Below are positions 47,487 to 56,287 of a DNA stretch of 64,000 nucleotides, one piece after another. The notes beneath the pieces are model-generated. The model was not told where the DNA came from. It made no database searches and saw only the letters and a program-made list of their open reading frames with translations. This DNA comes from Kitasatospora herbaricolor (lineage in GTDB: Bacteria; Actinomycetota; Actinomycetes; Streptomycetales; Streptomycetaceae): assembly GCF_030813695.1 (NCBI RefSeq), contig NZ_JAUSVA010000002.1, positions 558,001-622,000 on the forward strand, read 5' to 3'. The stretch's first letter is position 1. Every line of letters begins with the position of its first letter. The translations under genes and the position numbers were made by a program.

Positions 47487-48332
47487 ATGAACCAGACCGT
47501 TCCCGTTGCGCTCGACACCACGGACGACGACCCCACCACCGAGTTCGACGGCACCACCCCCTACGAGGACTACGTCCACGCCGCCGTGCTGACCTCGCTC
47601 CAACAGCCCCTCTCCACCGACCCGGCCGAGATGGCCTTCCTGGTCACCACCCAGGTGATGGAACTCTGGTTCACCCTGATCGTGCACGAGTGGGGCACCG
47701 CCCGCGACGCCCTGCTCAAGGACGACTACGACCGCGCGATGGACGCACTGCGACGCAGTCTCGACGCCCACCAGGCCCTCAACGACTCCTGGCAGCCGAT
47801 CTCGGCGCTGACCCCGGCCCGGTTCAACAGCTTCCGCGCGGCGCTCGGCCCCGCGTCCGGCTTCCAGTCCGCGATGTACCGCCAGCTGGAGTTCCTGCTC
47901 GGCGACAAGTCCCGCTCGATGGTGCAACCGCACCGCGCCCAGCCGCGGGTGCACGCGGAGTTGGAGGAACTGCTGACCCGGACCTCGCTCTACGACGAGG
48001 TGCTCGGCTACCTGCACCGCCAAGGCCTTCCCGTCCCCGAACACGTCCTGCAGCGGGACGTGACCCAGGCCTACGAACCGGACGCCGAGGTGGAGGAGGC
48101 CTGGCGCCTGATCTACGCCGGCTCTCCCTACGGCCCGCTGGTCGCCCTCGGCGAGGCCCTCACCGACGTGGCCGAACTCGTCCTGCGCTGGCGCAGCGAC
48201 CACCTGCTGGCCACCCGCCGGGCGATGGGCGCCAAGAGCGGTAGCGGCGGCTCCCCGGGCGTGGCCTGGCTCGAGAAGCGCGCCGCGCGTTCGGTGTTCC
48301 CCGAGATCTGGACGGCGCGCAGCCATGTCTGA
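47487..48332 (+). CDS. antN: Tryptophan 2,3-dioxygenase
   Basis: 281 residues of the TDO family: TPYEDYVHAAVLTSLQQPL, FLVTTQVMELWFTLIVHEWGTARDALL, ARFNSFRAALGPASGFQSAMYRQLEFLLG and the SGSGGSPGVAWLEKRA loop. It is a haem enzyme opening L-tryptophan to N-formylkynurenine, the first step to the 3-formamidosalicylate starter. GAGGAG before ATG 47487; stop overlaps antO by 8 bases. Confidence 0.93.
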   Translation: MNQTVPVALDTTDDDPTTEFDGTTPYEDYVHAAVLTSLQQPLSTDPAEMAFLVTTQVMELWFTLIVHEWGTARDALLKDDYDRAMDALRRSLDAHQALNDSWQPISALTPARFNSFRAALGPASGFQSAMYRQLEFLLGDKSRSMVQPHRAQPRVHAELEELLTRTSLYDEVLGYLHRQGLPVPEHVLQRDVTQAYEPDAEVEEAWRLIYAGSPYGPLVALGEALTDVAELVLRWRSDHLLATRRAMGAKSGSGGSPGVAWLEKRAARSVFPEIWTARSHV

Positions 48333-49161
48333 CACCCCTCGGACGATCTCCGACTTCGCGGCCGCGGAGGAACTGCGGGTCCTGAGCCTGAAGCCGGTGG
48401 CCGCGCCGGTGCACGGCCGGTACGGCCCCCACCCCAACCAGGTGTACGACCTCTGGCCCGCCGACGACCCGGACGCGCCGCTGGTCGTCCTGCTGCACGG
48501 CGGGTACTGGCGGTACGACCGTATGCACCTCACGCCGTTCGCCGCCCACCTCGCGCGGCAGGGCTTCACCGTCGCGCTGCCCGGGTTCCGCCGGATGGGC
48601 GGGGCCGGTGGATACCCCGCGACCTTCGACGACATCGCCCTCGCCCTCGCCACCGTCCCGCAGGGCCGGCCCTACACCCTGGCCGGCCACTGCTCGGGCG
48701 GCCACCTCGCCCTCTGGGCCGGCGCGCGCGGGCTGCTGCCCGCCGACTCGCCCTGGCACACCACGGAGCTGCCGGACGCGGTCCTCGCGCTCGCCCCGGT
48801 GGCCGACCTGACCGGCGCGATCCGGGCCGGCCTCAGCAACGACGCGGCCCTCGAACTGCTCGGCGGCCCCGGCCTGGTGGAGGAACGGCTGCCCCTGGCG
48901 GACCCGCTGACGCTGCTGCGCGCCGCGGGCACCACGGGCGTCCCGACCGTCGTGCTGCACGGGGACGCGGACGAGGAACTGCCGCACGCGCAGTTCACCG
49001 ACTACACGGCCGTGCACCTGGACGCCGAACTGGTCACCCTGCCGGGAACGGGCCACTATGTCCTGATCGAGCCGGGCTCGGCGGCCTCCCGCTCGGTGGT
49101 CGACACCCTCGGCCGGCTGTCCCGCCCGCCGGCCGCCCCCACCGGGAGGAGCACGCAGTGA
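48325..49161 (+). CDS. antO: Alpha/beta hydrolase acting on the formyl group (kynurenine-formamidase-like)
   Basis: 278 residues of the esterase/lipase fold: HGGYWRYDRMHL (oxyanion hole), nucleophile AGHCSGGHLALWAG (Ser in GHCSGG), acid in VVLHGDADEEL and His in GTGHYVLIEPGS. Its place beside TDO and kynureninase would suit an N-formylkynurenine formamidase, while the antimycin literature treats AntO as the enzyme supplying the N-formyl group of 3-formamidosalicylate. The sequence alone does not decide. Overlaps antP by 4 bases. Confidence 0.88.
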   Translation: MSDTPRTISDFAAAEELRVLSLKPVAAPVHGRYGPHPNQVYDLWPADDPDAPLVVLLHGGYWRYDRMHLTPFAAHLARQGFTVALPGFRRMGGAGGYPATFDDIALALATVPQGRPYTLAGHCSGGHLALWAGARGLLPADSPWHTTELPDAVLALAPVADLTGAIRAGLSNDAALELLGGPGLVEERLPLADPLTLLRAAGTTGVPTVVLHGDADEELPHAQFTDYTAVHLDAELVTLPGTGHYVLIEPGSAASRSVVDTLGRLSRPPAAPTGRSTQ

Positions 49162-50456
49162 CCGCCGAGCCCGCAGTGACCGCCGAGCCCGCAGCTACCA
49201 CCACCACCCGTCCCGCCGACGGCCTGGCGGATCGCGCCGGGCAGCTCGACGACGCCGACCAGCTGGCCGGGCTGCGCGGGCGCTTCCTGCTCCCGGAGGG
49301 CATCGTCTACCTGGACGGCAACTCCCTCGGGGCCCTCCCGGCCGCGGTGCCGCCCGCCGTGGCGGACGCCGTCCAGCGGCAGTGGGGCACCGACCTGATC
49401 CGCTCCTGGAACGACAATGCCTGGTGGCAGGCACCACTGCGGGTGGGGGACGCGATCGGCCGGCTGATCGGGGCGGCCCCCGGGCAGACGGTGGCGGGGG
49501 ATTCCACCAGCGTCCAGCTGTTCAACGCGCTCACCGCCGCCGCCCGGATGCGGCCCGGCCGGCCACTGCTGCTGACCGATCCGGCGCACTTTCCCACCGA
49601 CCAGTACGTGGCCGACTCCGTGGCCCGGATGACCGGCCTGGAGGTGCACCGGATCCCCGTGGCCGACCTGCCGCGTTTCCTGGCCGCCCGGGGCGACCAG
49701 GTGGCGGTCGCCGGCTACTCCCCCGTGGACTACCGCACCGGCGAGCTGTACGACATGGCCGCGACCACCGACGCCGTGCGGCGCAGCGGGGCGCTGATGC
49801 TCTGGGACCTCTGCCACGCCGCCGGCGCGCTGCCCGTCCGGCTGGACGAGCTGGAGGCCGACCTGGCCGTCGGCTGCGGCTACAAGTACCTCTCGGGCGG
49901 CCCCGGGGCGCCGGCCTACCTGTACGTCGCCCGACGCCACCACGCCGCGTTCGACCACCCGCTGACCGGCTGGAACGGGCATGCCGAGCCCTTCGCCGCG
50001 AGCGCCGGCTACATGCCCGCCGAAGGCATCGGCCGGGCCCGGATCGGCACCCCGCCGATGCTCTCGATGCTCGCCCTGGAGGCCGCCCTCACCGCCTTCG
50101 ACGGCGTGGATCTGGAGCAGGTGCGCGCCAAGAGCCTTTCCCTCACGGGGTTCCTGCTCGACTGCGCCGACCGTGAGCTGGACGGCCTCGGGTTCACCGC
50201 TGCCACCCCGCGCGAGCCGGCCAGGCGCGGCAGTCAGGTGGCCCTGCGGCATCCGGACGCCTATGCGCTGGTGCAGGCCCTGGCCGCACGCGGCGTGATC
50301 GGGGACATGCGCGCACCGAACCTGCTGAGGTTCGGGCTCAACGCGCTCTACACCACCCACCGGGATGTTCTGACGGCGGTACGGCAGCTCCGCGCGGTGG
50401 TGCTCGGCGAGGAGCACCGGAAGGGGCGCTTCCAGCGCCGTGGGGAGGTCACCTGA
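49158..50456 (+). CDS. antP: Kynureninase
   Basis: 432 residues, PLP-dependent kynureninase: YLDGNSLGALP, WNDNAWWQAPLRVGDAIGRLIG, DSTSVQLFNAL, LMLWDLCHAAGALPV and the PLP lysine in VGCGYKYLSGGPGAPAYLYV. It cleaves kynurenine to anthranilate and alanine. antP occurs only in some cluster forms; elsewhere the housekeeping enzyme serves. The N-terminus contains an exact 18-base duplication (GTGACCGCCGAGCCCGCA at 49158 and 49176), giving two in-phase GTG starts. It is the last gene of the plus-strand unit. Confidence 0.93.
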   Translation: MTAEPAVTAEPAATTTTRPADGLADRAGQLDDADQLAGLRGRFLLPEGIVYLDGNSLGALPAAVPPAVADAVQRQWGTDLIRSWNDNAWWQAPLRVGDAIGRLIGAAPGQTVAGDSTSVQLFNALTAAARMRPGRPLLLTDPAHFPTDQYVADSVARMTGLEVHRIPVADLPRFLAARGDQVAVAGYSPVDYRTGELYDMAATTDAVRRSGALMLWDLCHAAGALPVRLDELEADLAVGCGYKYLSGGPGAPAYLYVARRHHAAFDHPLTGWNGHAEPFAASAGYMPAEGIGRARIGTPPMLSMLALEAALTAFDGVDLEQVRAKSLSLTGFLLDCADRELDGLGFTAATPREPARRGSQVALRHPDAYALVQALAARGVIGDMRAPNLLRFGLNALYTTHRDVLTAVRQLRAVVLGEEHRKGRFQRRGEVT

Positions 50457-50578
50457 GCGGGGTGCCCGCCGGGCCCGGGTCGAGCCGAAGGGCGCCGATT
50501 CGGTGCTGCCCGGCCGACAGGCCGTCCGAACACGCGCGACACCGGCCGCGGCCGCAGCCAGGACCCGCCAGGGGCTCG

Positions 50579-51517
50579 TCAGGACGGCGCGAAGCGGTCC
50601 CGCAGGAAGCGGGCCGCCTGGTGGCCGGCGGCGCGGGCGGCGTCGAGGGTGCCGGTCATGGTGAAGAAGCCGTGGGCCATGCCGGGGTAGCGGGTGAGTT
50701 CCACCGGCACCCCGGCGGCGGCGAGCCGTGCCGCGTAGGCCTCGCCCTGGTCGCGCAGCGGGTCGTACTCGGCGGTGACGACCAGGGCCGGGGGCAGGCC
50801 GCTGAGGTCGGCGGCCCGGAGCGGTGAGGCCAGCGGGTGCTCGGCGTCCCCCGGGGTGGTCAGGTATTGCCGCCGGTACCAGGCCACCGAGTGGTGGTTG
50901 AACTGCCACGGGTCGGTGTTGTCGCGCATCGACGCGTCGTCGGCCAGTTGGTCGGTGTTGGGGTAGACCAGCAGCTGGCCGGCCAGGGCGAGGTCACCGT
51001 CGGCCCGGGCGAGCAGGGTCACCGCGGCCGCGAGGTTGCCGCCCGCGCTGTCGCCGCCGACCGCGATCCGGGCCGGGTCGACGCCCAGCTCCTCGGCGTG
51101 GCCGGCGACCCAGCGGAGGGCCGCGTGGCAGTCGTGCACCGCCGCCGGGAACGGGTGCTCGGGCGCCAGCCGGTAGCCGACGGTGACCACGAGGCAGCCG
51201 GCCTCGGCGGCCAGGTCGCGGCAGAGACCGTCGGCGGTCTCGATGCTGCCGAGGGTCCAGCCTCCGCCGAAGTAGTAGAGCAGCGCGGGCAGCGGCCGGC
51301 CGGCGCTCGGCCGGTGGACGCGGACGGTCAGCTCTCCGCCGGGCCCGGGTATCCGGAGGTCCGTCACCTCGTACAGGGCGCGGGGGCTGCCGGCGGCGGC
51401 CCGGACCGAGGCCAGGTCGGCTGCTCTGGCCTCCTCCACCGACAGGCTGTAGAGGGGGGCCGCGCCGTTGCGGGCGCGCTGGTCGCGCAGGGTCTGGAGC
51501 TGTGGGTGCAGGGGCAT
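50579..51517 (-). CDS. Alpha/beta hydrolase, HSL/acetyl-esterase type
   Basis: 312 residues of the hormone-sensitive-lipase family: oxyanion motif as YYFGGGWTLGS (HGGG variant with Tyr-Phe before GGG), nucleophile VGGDSAGGNLAAAV (Ser in GDSAGG), acid in VVTAEYDPLRDQG and His in PGMAHGFFTMTG. It lies between antP and the second operon, on the strand of the latter. It is not a standard antimycin gene, so it may belong to neither cluster. Possible roles are hydrolysis of an ester product or self-resistance (inference). Confidence 0.88.
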   Translation of the reverse strand: MPLHPQLQTLRDQRARNGAAPLYSLSVEEARAADLASVRAAAGSPRALYEVTDLRIPGPGGELTVRVHRPSAGRPLPALLYYFGGGWTLGSIETADGLCRDLAAEAGCLVVTVGYRLAPEHPFPAAVHDCHAALRWVAGHAEELGVDPARIAVGGDSAGGNLAAAVTLLARADGDLALAGQLLVYPNTDQLADDASMRDNTDPWQFNHHSVAWYRRQYLTTPGDAEHPLASPLRAADLSGLPPALVVTAEYDPLRDQGEAYAARLAAAGVPVELTRYPGMAHGFFTMTGTLDAARAAGHQAARFLRDRFAPS

Positions 51518-51581
51518 GGCGGTGCTCCGATCGACGGGTCGTCAGGGGAAGGGTCGGGCCGTCAGGTCATCGGCCGGACGG

Positions 51582-51605
51582 GCGGACAGGCGGACAGGCG
51601 GACAG
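51582..51605. repeat. Three tandem 8-bp repeats (GCGGACAG)
   Basis: Exact 8-bp units at 51582, 51590 and 51598 in the 128-base gap between the esterase and the phosphopantetheinyl transferase. Confidence 0.8.
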
Positions 51606-51645
51606 CAGGCGGGGGCGGAGCTGCCGCGCGGCGGCGGGGCGGCCG

Positions 51646-52401
51646 TCAGGTGGTGGGCAGGTCCGGCACCCCGGACTCCGGGACGGTGGGTGCCCGGGAG
51701 GCCGGTCCTGGCCAGGCCCACCGGCCCATGCTCACCCGGAAGTCCCCGGTGCCGGAGAGGGCGACGGCCGCCCGGTACCCGTCCGGCGCGGGCACGTCGG
51801 CGACGCGGTAGTCGTGCGCCCAGGCGTCGGCGGGGTGCCCGCCGGTCACGGTGCCGCTGTCGAGCAGCGGGATCCGCAACCCCTGGGTCAGCCGGCCGCC
51901 GTACGCCTTGACCAGGGCCTCCTTGCGGGCCCACAGCGTGGCGAAGCGCTCGGCCCGGGCGGCCGGGTCCGCCCCGGCCCGCACGAAGCGGGCCTCCTCG
52001 GGCAGGAAGTAGCGTTCCGGCATTCCGGTGGCGTCCAGCCTTGGCAGCACCCGTTGGACGTCCACCCCGACCCGTCGCGACGCCGAGAGCGCGACCATGG
52101 CCACGGCGCCCGAATGGGAGAGGTTGACCTCGGCGCCGGTGCACCGCCCGGCCAGTTCCGGCTTGCCGTGCCGGCCCCGGCGCCAGCGGATCTCCTGCGG
52201 CGCGACCCCGAGCCGGCCGGCCACGAGGTGGCGGACGGCGCCGTGCGCGAGGACGAAGCGGCGGCGGGCGTCGGCCGACAGGTAGGCCGCCGCGCGCGAC
52301 CGCTCCTCCGGGTCGAGCACCGCCAGCAGCTCCGCGGGAGCCGGTCCGGGCTCCTGGTCGGGCACCAGCCACAGCTGGACCGTGTCGGGTTCGCCCGTCA
52401 T
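51646..52401 (-). CDS. Sfp-type 4'-phosphopantetheinyl transferase (second in the window)
   Basis: 251 residues: EVNLSHSGAVAMVALSA, Mg-binding VGVDVQRVLP and LWARKEALVKAYGGRL (WxxKEAxxK). It is only distantly similar to AntQ. Position at the end of the hydroxyphenylglycine operon, overlapping the aminotransferase stop by ATGA, indicates that it primes the discrete ACP at 55950. The C-terminal extension (APTVPESGVPDL) is low complexity. Confidence 0.9.
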   Translation of the reverse strand: MTGEPDTVQLWLVPDQEPGPAPAELLAVLDPEERSRAAAYLSADARRRFVLAHGAVRHLVAGRLGVAPQEIRWRRGRHGKPELAGRCTGAEVNLSHSGAVAMVALSASRRVGVDVQRVLPRLDATGMPERYFLPEEARFVRAGADPAARAERFATLWARKEALVKAYGGRLTQGLRIPLLDSGTVTGGHPADAWAHDYRVADVPAPDGYRAAVALSGTGDFRVSMGRWAWPGPASRAPTVPESGVPDLPTT

Positions 52402-53747
52402 CCGGGAACCCTGGTGACGGCGGGGGCCGCGGCCGCCCTGCCCGGCCCCGTCGGGCCCGGTGGGTCCGCCCGCTCCCGGACCAGCCGCGCGAGCCGGCGC
52501 ACCCCCTCCTCGATCCGCTCCGGTTCCAGGGCGCTGCAGGACAGCCGGAGGGCGCGCCGGCCCCCGTCGCCGGCGTGGAAGAAGCTCATCGGGGTCCAGA
52601 GCACCCCGTAGTCCCGGCCGGAGACCTCCAGCAGGCTCTCGTCGGCGGTCATCGGCACCTCGACCACCGCGAAGAAGCCGCCGGCCGGCGCGTTCCAGCG
52701 GACTCTCGGTTCGTCGGCGAAGGCGTGCTCCAGCGCCGCCAGCAGGGTCCGCAGGTTGCGGCGGTAGAACGCGGTCTTCTCCTTGACCGCCGTCCTGAGG
52801 CTGCACCCGGACTCGATCAGGAAGCCGCCGACCAGGGCCTGCGCGACCGGTGAGGTGTTCACCGTGAGCAGGCTCTTCACCGTGGACAGCTCCTCCGCGA
52901 GCAGCGTGCACCGGCCCTGAGCGTCGGTCACCGTCTGGTCGGCGACCAGGAACCCGATCCGGGCGCCCGGGAAGAAGGACTTGGCGAAGGAGCCGATGTG
53001 GACCACCCGCTGCTCGGTGTCCAGCGCCTTGAGGGTGGGCCGGAGTTCGTCGTCGAGCCCGAACAGCCCGTACGGGTCGTCCTCCAGGAGCAGCAGGTCC
53101 GCCTCGGCCGCGACCTCCAGCAGCCGCCGCCGGGCCGGCACCGGCATCGAAACGCCGGACGGGTTGGCGAAGTTCGGCACCAGGTAGAGGGCGCGCGGGC
53201 GGCGGCCGCCGGCCCGGACGGCCCGCGCGACGGCGAGCACCGTCTCCGGGTCGAGGCCGTCCGCCGTCTCGGGCACCGGCACGACCTCGATGCCCAGCAG
53301 CCTCGCCGCCCCGGTGAACCCGACGTAGCAGGGTTCGACGGCGAGCACCACGTCGTCGGGCGCCGCGCAGAGCCCGCGCAGCGCGACGACCATGGCCTCC
53401 TGCGCGCCGGTGGTGACCATCACGGCCTGCGCGGGCACCTCGATCCCCTCGTCGAGGAGGAGCGTCCGGGCGATCAGCGGGCCGAGGTGCCCGTTGGTCC
53501 GTCCGTACTGGAGCAGTTGGCGCTGTCGCTGGTCCGCGTCGAGGCCGAGCCCCTCCAGGTGGGCGAGGTAGGTCCGCAGGTAGCGGTCGAGGTCCTCGGT
53601 GCTGTGGAAGCCCTCGTGGGGGCGGCCGGCCGCCAGCGGGACGGCGTCGGGGAAGCGCGCCGACACCTCGTTCAGGAAGTTCATCGACGCGGACGCCGGA
53701 TCGGACACCGACGCGTGCAGGTCCTCGCGTGCCAGTACTGCCGCCAT
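52398..53747 (-). CDS. hpgT: PLP aminotransferase, hydroxyphenylglycine transaminase-like
   Basis: 449 residues, fold-type I aminotransferase of the MocR-related/HpgT class without DNA-binding domain: PLAAGRPHEGFHS, QYGRTNGHLG, TTGAQEAMVVAL, VPNFANPSGVSM, EDDPYGLFG and the PLP lysine in IGSFAKSFFPGARIGF. With hydroxymandelate oxidase upstream and hydroxymandelate synthase in the same operon, it should convert 4-hydroxybenzoylformate to L-4-hydroxyphenylglycine. ATG 53747 has AGGGGCGG upstream; ATG 53765, overlapping the previous stop, is an alternative. The C-terminal tail is Pro/Ala-rich. Confidence 0.85.
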   Translation of the reverse strand: MAAVLAREDLHASVSDPASASMNFLNEVSARFPDAVPLAAGRPHEGFHSTEDLDRYLRTYLAHLEGLGLDADQRQRQLLQYGRTNGHLGPLIARTLLLDEGIEVPAQAVMVTTGAQEAMVVALRGLCAAPDDVVLAVEPCYVGFTGAARLLGIEVVPVPETADGLDPETVLAVARAVRAGGRRPRALYLVPNFANPSGVSMPVPARRRLLEVAAEADLLLLEDDPYGLFGLDDELRPTLKALDTEQRVVHIGSFAKSFFPGARIGFLVADQTVTDAQGRCTLLAEELSTVKSLLTVNTSPVAQALVGGFLIESGCSLRTAVKEKTAFYRRNLRTLLAALEHAFADEPRVRWNAPAGGFFAVVEVPMTADESLLEVSGRDYGVLWTPMSFFHAGDGGRRALRLSCSALEPERIEEGVRRLARLVRERADPPGPTGPGRAAAAPAVTRVPG

Positions 53748-53761
53748 CGTCCGACCGCCCC

Positions 53762-54958
53762 TCATAGTCCTGTGCCCGGTGCCGTGCCTGCCGCCGTGCC
53801 GCGGGCGACCGCGGACCGGTCGACGGTCGGCAGGGCCGGTCGTCCGGTGAGTGCCATGGTGTGGGCGAGTTCCTCGGTGGCGAGGCCGAGCACCCCGGCC
53901 ACCCCGGCGGCGCCGTCCGCGGCCAGTCCCCAGAGGACCGGGCGGCCGAGCAGGACGGCCCGCGCTCCCAGTGCCAGTGCCGCGAAGGCGTCGGTGCCGC
54001 TGCGGACCCCGCCGTCGAACAGCACCGGACAGCCGGCGGCCCCGACCGCGTCCACCACCTCCGCCAGGGCGTCCAGACTCGCCGGCGCGCCGTCGAGCTG
54101 CCTGCCGCCGTGGTTGGAGACCACGATCGCGTCGGCCCCGTGCTCCACGGCGAGCACGGCGTCCTCGGCGGTGAGGACGCCCTTCAGGACCAGCGGCAGT
54201 TCGCTGCGCCCGCGCAGCCAGGCCAGGTCGGCCCAGGTCACCGACGGGTCGACGGCCTCCGCCGTGTGCACCGCCAGGGCGGAGCGGCCGGCGTCCGAGC
54301 GGTGTGCGGAGGCCATCAGGGCCGCGTCGAGGTTGACCGCGGAGATGCCGGACGGGATGGCGAAGCCGTTGCGCGCGTCCCGGTGGCGCCGCCCCAGTCG
54401 CGGCGCGTCCAGGGTGAGGACGAGGGCGCGGTAGCCGGCCGCGGCGGCCCGCTCCACCAGGCCGGCCAGGACCTCGCGGCGGCGCAGCCAGTAGAGCTGG
54501 AGCCACAGCGGCCCGGTGGCCTCGGCGGCGATCTCCTCCAGGGTGCGGCTGGCGAAGACGCTGACCACGTAGAGCGCCCCGGCCGCGCCGGCGCCGAGGG
54601 CGGTGGCGACCTCGCCGTCGGGGTGCAGCAGCCGGTGGTAGGCGGTGGGCGCGACGCCCACCGGGGTGGCCAGCCGGGCACCGAGGAGTTCCGTCCCGGT
54701 GTCGCAGGCGGCGACGTCGACCAGCACCCGCGGTCGCAGCGTCACCCGGGTGAAGGCGTGCCGGTTGGCCCGGAGGGTGCGCTCGCCCCCGGCTCCGCCT
54801 TCGACGAAGTCCCAGACCCGGGCGTCGAGTCGGCGCCGGGCCCGGTGCCGGTAGTCCTCGATGCGGAGCGCGGGCGGCGGGTCCGCAGGTGGGGGGCCGA
54901 GGGGGACGGTGTCCGGCGGCCGGACGCCCGGGCCCGGGGTGTCGACGGACGCGCTCAC
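53762..54958 (-). CDS. hmo: FMN-dependent alpha-hydroxyacid oxidase, 4-hydroxymandelate oxidase-like
   Basis: 398 residues, TIM-barrel flavoprotein of the lactate/glycolate oxidase family: WDFVEGGAGGERTLRANRHAF, LATPVGVAPTAYHRLLHPDGE, PLWLQLYWLRRREV, LPLVLKGVLTAEDA and the catalytic VSNHGGRQLDGAPASLDAL (His-Gly-Gly-Arg), then FDGGVRSGTDAF. In this context it oxidises 4-hydroxymandelate to 4-hydroxybenzoylformate. GTG 54958 overlaps the upstream stop by GTGA. Confidence 0.87.
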   Translation of the reverse strand: MSASVDTPGPGVRPPDTVPLGPPPADPPPALRIEDYRHRARRRLDARVWDFVEGGAGGERTLRANRHAFTRVTLRPRVLVDVAACDTGTELLGARLATPVGVAPTAYHRLLHPDGEVATALGAGAAGALYVVSVFASRTLEEIAAEATGPLWLQLYWLRRREVLAGLVERAAAAGYRALVLTLDAPRLGRRHRDARNGFAIPSGISAVNLDAALMASAHRSDAGRSALAVHTAEAVDPSVTWADLAWLRGRSELPLVLKGVLTAEDAVLAVEHGADAIVVSNHGGRQLDGAPASLDALAEVVDAVGAAGCPVLFDGGVRSGTDAFAALALGARAVLLGRPVLWGLAADGAAGVAGVLGLATEELAHTMALTGRPALPTVDRSAVARGTAAGTAPGTGL

Positions 54959-55953
54959 CCGGGCACCCCGCCGTCGCCGTCGCCACCGTCGTGGCCGTTC
55001 AGGGCGACCGTCGCCAGGGAGAGGTGGTGCGGTCCGGCGTCGTAGTCGGCCAGCAGCACCCTGCGCGGTCCGGTGGACGGCTCGGCGAGTTCGCCGGCCA
55101 GGTCCCACCACACGCCGGTGGCGGGCTGCCCGGCGTCCGCGAACCGCAGACCCGCCGGCCACCGGTGGGCGGCGGCGGCCGCCGCCGTGGCGCCGAGGAT
55201 CGCGGTCACCGTCCCCCGCGCGGGACCGTCGCCGGACCCGCCGGGCCCGCCGAGTTCGGCGAGTTCGGCGGCCAGTGCGAGGGCGGGGCTGTCCGCGGCC
55301 AGGACGTGCGTGGCGACCCGGGAGACCGCGGCCACCCGCTCCCCCGGCGACGGTTCGCCGAACAGCAGGGCCACGCCGCGGCTGCCGGCCGGGACGACGA
55401 CGGGGACCCCTGGGTCGTACGGCAGCGAGTCCTGCTCGACCACCAGCAGCAGCGCCCGCCGCAGGCCGCCCGAGCGCGCGTAGGCGTCGACCAGCCGCAG
55501 TGCGGTGAAGGCGCTCGCGGCGCCCTGGTCACTGACCGCGAAGGCCATCGGGGTGCCGGGGCAGACGTGGCTCAGACGGGTGGTCGTGGCGCGCCCCGGG
55601 GTGATGTCGGGGACGGCGTGGGCCAGCACCAGCAGGTCGACCGCCTCGCCCTCGGGCACCACGGCCCGGATCAGCGCCTCGGCCATCTCCCCGTAGGAGC
55701 GGCCCACCGGGCGCGCGGCCTCGTCCAGCGCCCCCGCGTCGAGCCCGAGTCCGTACGGGTGCAGCAGATCGGTCAGGTAGCGCCGCAGGCGCGCGGTGTG
55801 GACGGGGTCGGCGGCCGGCTCCCCCGGGCCGGGGAAGGCCAGCCGGACGGCGCGGCGGATCCCCCAGGTCGGTGCCGGCCCGTCGGCGTCGGTCCCGTCC
55901 GGAGGGCTCGCGGTGTCCGCCGCTCGGGCCGGGAGGAAGGTGCGCACGGTCAC
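54955..55953 (-). CDS. Ketosynthase III-fold protein lacking the catalytic cysteine
   Basis: 332 residues with thiolase-fold features (VDLLVLAHAVPDITPGRATTTRL, then MAFAVSDQGAASAFTALRLVDAYARSG, then RALLLVVEQDS). At the position of the KASIII active cysteine the sequence reads SDQG, with Gly144 where Cys is expected, and no PHxxN or GNTS-like motif remains in the C-terminal half. It therefore cannot be a normal condensing enzyme. It may be a non-catalytic partner of the KSIII encoded two genes upstream, as in chain-length-factor pairs, or an acyl-transfer/gatekeeping subunit. GTGA overlaps on both sides. Confidence 0.78.
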   Translation of the reverse strand: MTVRTFLPARAADTASPPDGTDADGPAPTWGIRRAVRLAFPGPGEPAADPVHTARLRRYLTDLLHPYGLGLDAGALDEAARPVGRSYGEMAEALIRAVVPEGEAVDLLVLAHAVPDITPGRATTTRLSHVCPGTPMAFAVSDQGAASAFTALRLVDAYARSGGLRRALLLVVEQDSLPYDPGVPVVVPAGSRGVALLFGEPSPGERVAAVSRVATHVLAADSPALALAAELAELGGPGGSGDGPARGTVTAILGATAAAAAAHRWPAGLRFADAGQPATGVWWDLAGELAEPSTGPRRVLLADYDAGPHHLSLATVALNGHDGGDGDGGVPG

Positions 55954-56246
55954 GCTTCCGGGATCAGGTTCTGGGCGACGTAGTCGGCCAGGGAGCCGAC
56001 CGTGCCGAAGTCGTGGCGGCCCAGCTCCTCCACGCTGATCTCCACGTCCAGGCGGTCCTCCAGCTCCAGGATGAGTTCGAGGCCGCTGGTGGAGCTCATG
56101 CCGAGGGCCTCCATCAGCGTGGTCGCGGCGGTGGCCCCGGTCACCTCGCGCTTGAGCACCTGCGGGAGCAGGGCGCAGATGTCGTCGACCATTCGCTCGC
56201 GCAGGGCGGGGTCGATGGATGGGAGTGCGGTGTCCCGCTCCGTCAT
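55950..56246 (-). CDS. Discrete acyl carrier protein
   Basis: 98 residues. Typical ACP pattern (DPALRERMVDDICALLPQVLKREV ... LMEALGMSSTSGLELILELEDRLDVEISVEELGRHDFGTVGSLADYV). The phosphopantetheine serine is probably Ser52 in GMSS; the usual Asp before it is Ser. It should carry the acyl intermediate for KSIII, the condensation protein and E1. GAAGGA precedes ATG 56246, and it lies 41 bases after the KSIII gene. Confidence 0.9.
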   Translation of the reverse strand: MTERDTALPSIDPALRERMVDDICALLPQVLKREVTGATAATTLMEALGMSSTSGLELILELEDRLDVEISVEELGRHDFGTVGSLADYVAQNLIPEA

Positions 56247-56287
56247 CGTTGATCCTTCGGTGGTGGGTCGGTCGGCGGGGTGGCGGG

